DNA of 64,000 nt from the NCBI GenBank assembly GCA_027475525.1, contig JAMWFC010000049.1:4510947-4574946 (forward strand), written 5' to 3'. The translations under genes were made by a program, and so were the position numbers. The DNA comes from Macrolepiota albuminosa. Its lineage: Eukaryota > Basidiomycota > Agaricomycetes > Agaricales > Agaricaceae. Positions 63,580 to 64,000 of the stretch are shown here, piece by piece. The notes beneath the pieces were generated by a model that was not told the DNA's origin, did not search any database, and saw only the letters and a list, made by a program, of their open reading frames with translations. The number at the start of each line of letters is the position of its first letter. Within the stretch, counting starts at the first letter, position 1.

Positions 63580-64000
63580 AGCAGCGTGATGAATGCAACT
63601 GACTAGATGGTTGCAAGAGAGCAACTGTACAGGAGGTGGAGGATGAGCATGTCCCATCAAAAAGCTTTCCGGCAGACTCACTGGCTATCTTGATGTCTGA
63701 GGAAGAGTTTCAAGGAACTCTGAAGAAGGAAAAGCACCTGGATGTGGTTGAGTGTATAAATGAAAAGCCTAATTAGGCTACACAGTGTAAGAATGAGCGT
63801 GGTAAACATGTGGTGGAGTCACTGGAATGCCAACTGACTAGCTCTTGAGTAAGGATAGAGGATCTTGTCAAGGACGAGGTATATAGTACAATAGGAACTG
63901 TGGGAAGCACGAGGTCACTAATGGATCAACCAGTGTCTCAGCCAGAAGTGCAATGGATGTATGACCCACAAATGCCACAAGAGTGGAACAAGTTGGTAGC
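63580..64000 (+). other. decayed continuation of Gypsy relic
   Basis: No open frame longer than a few dozen codons. Short readable pieces (LSGRLTGYLDV) are separated by TAG/TGA. The pol region would be expected to the right of the window. Confidence 0.35.

Noticed and set aside
1..64000. CRISPR array, bacterial operons, rRNA genes
   Set aside because: No regularly spaced identical repeats or rRNA-like sequence; intron-bearing genes make this a fungal nuclear sequence.

Overview
The window looks like a filamentous basidiomycete, most likely an agaricomycete. The evidence is very short spliceosomal introns (about 50-70 bp, GT..AG), a basidiomycete-style PAC1/LIS1 gene, fragments of STT4 and of a branched-chain keto-acid dehydrogenase E2 gene, and nested Ty3/Gypsy, Ty1/Copia, tyrosine-recombinase (YR) and KDZ elements. 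Little of the 64 kb is host gene: PAC1 (37357-39187, minus) is the only complete conserved one. The rest is mostly a nested transposon cluster. All calls are read by eye from the sequence and family knowledge; no search was run.

Region 1 (1-6.7 kb): end of an old LTR element, a CpG-depleted gag relic of the 13.3-kb family described below, an intron-containing STT4 (PI 4-kinase) pseudogene cut off inside an exon and fused to the RNase H end of a Copia element, then AT-rich sequence.

Region 2 (6.7-34.05 kb): one minus-strand chromovirus-type Gypsy (G1; pol followed by an extra ORF) has been split by three later insertions. They are a 13,330-bp Gypsy (element C, 7341-20670, 4-bp TSD GCGT), a solo LTR (21525-22384, TSD GCACT) and a 6,494-bp chromovirus (element A, 25017-31510, TSD GGTCA). 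Removing each insertion plus one TSD copy rejoins the G1 reading frames. Element C carries gag-pro, RT-RNase H and integrase on its sense strand. Between pol and the 3' LTR it carries two TATA-preceded, intron-containing genes on the ANTISENSE strand. One (alpha, 16962-19481) reads as 8 exons in perfect phase for 708 residues, with a six-cysteine cluster. This is the most unusual feature in the window.

Region 3 (34-41 kb): a small TIR element, PAC1, unidentified ORFs and a 5' fragment of BKD2. Region 4 (41.05-45.86 kb): a YR retrotransposon with gag, RT/RNase H and tyrosine recombinase inside split direct repeats (A1-ORFs-B1-A2-B2), broken by frameshifts and TGA codons. Region 5 (45.9-50.8 kb): decayed recombinase fragment and several solo LTRs with target duplications.

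Region 6 (50.9-60.1 kb): a roughly 9-kb inverted-repeat element, about 1.5-kb arms when a later solo LTR is discounted. It holds a KDZ transposase C-terminal relic, a broken two-exon gene, a 375-codon acidic repeat ORF and many tRNA-like modules with Pol III A-box/B-box words. Region 7 (60.1-64 kb): AT-rich tandem repeats, another tyrosine-recombinase relic and a Gypsy gag-protease relic split in frame by a solo LTR.

A common thread is CpG to TpG/CpA decay. It fits all seven LTR-LTR differences of element C, many of the in-frame stops (TGA where CGA/Arg fits) and one altered TSD base, and suggests cytosine methylation or a RIP-like process acting on repeats.
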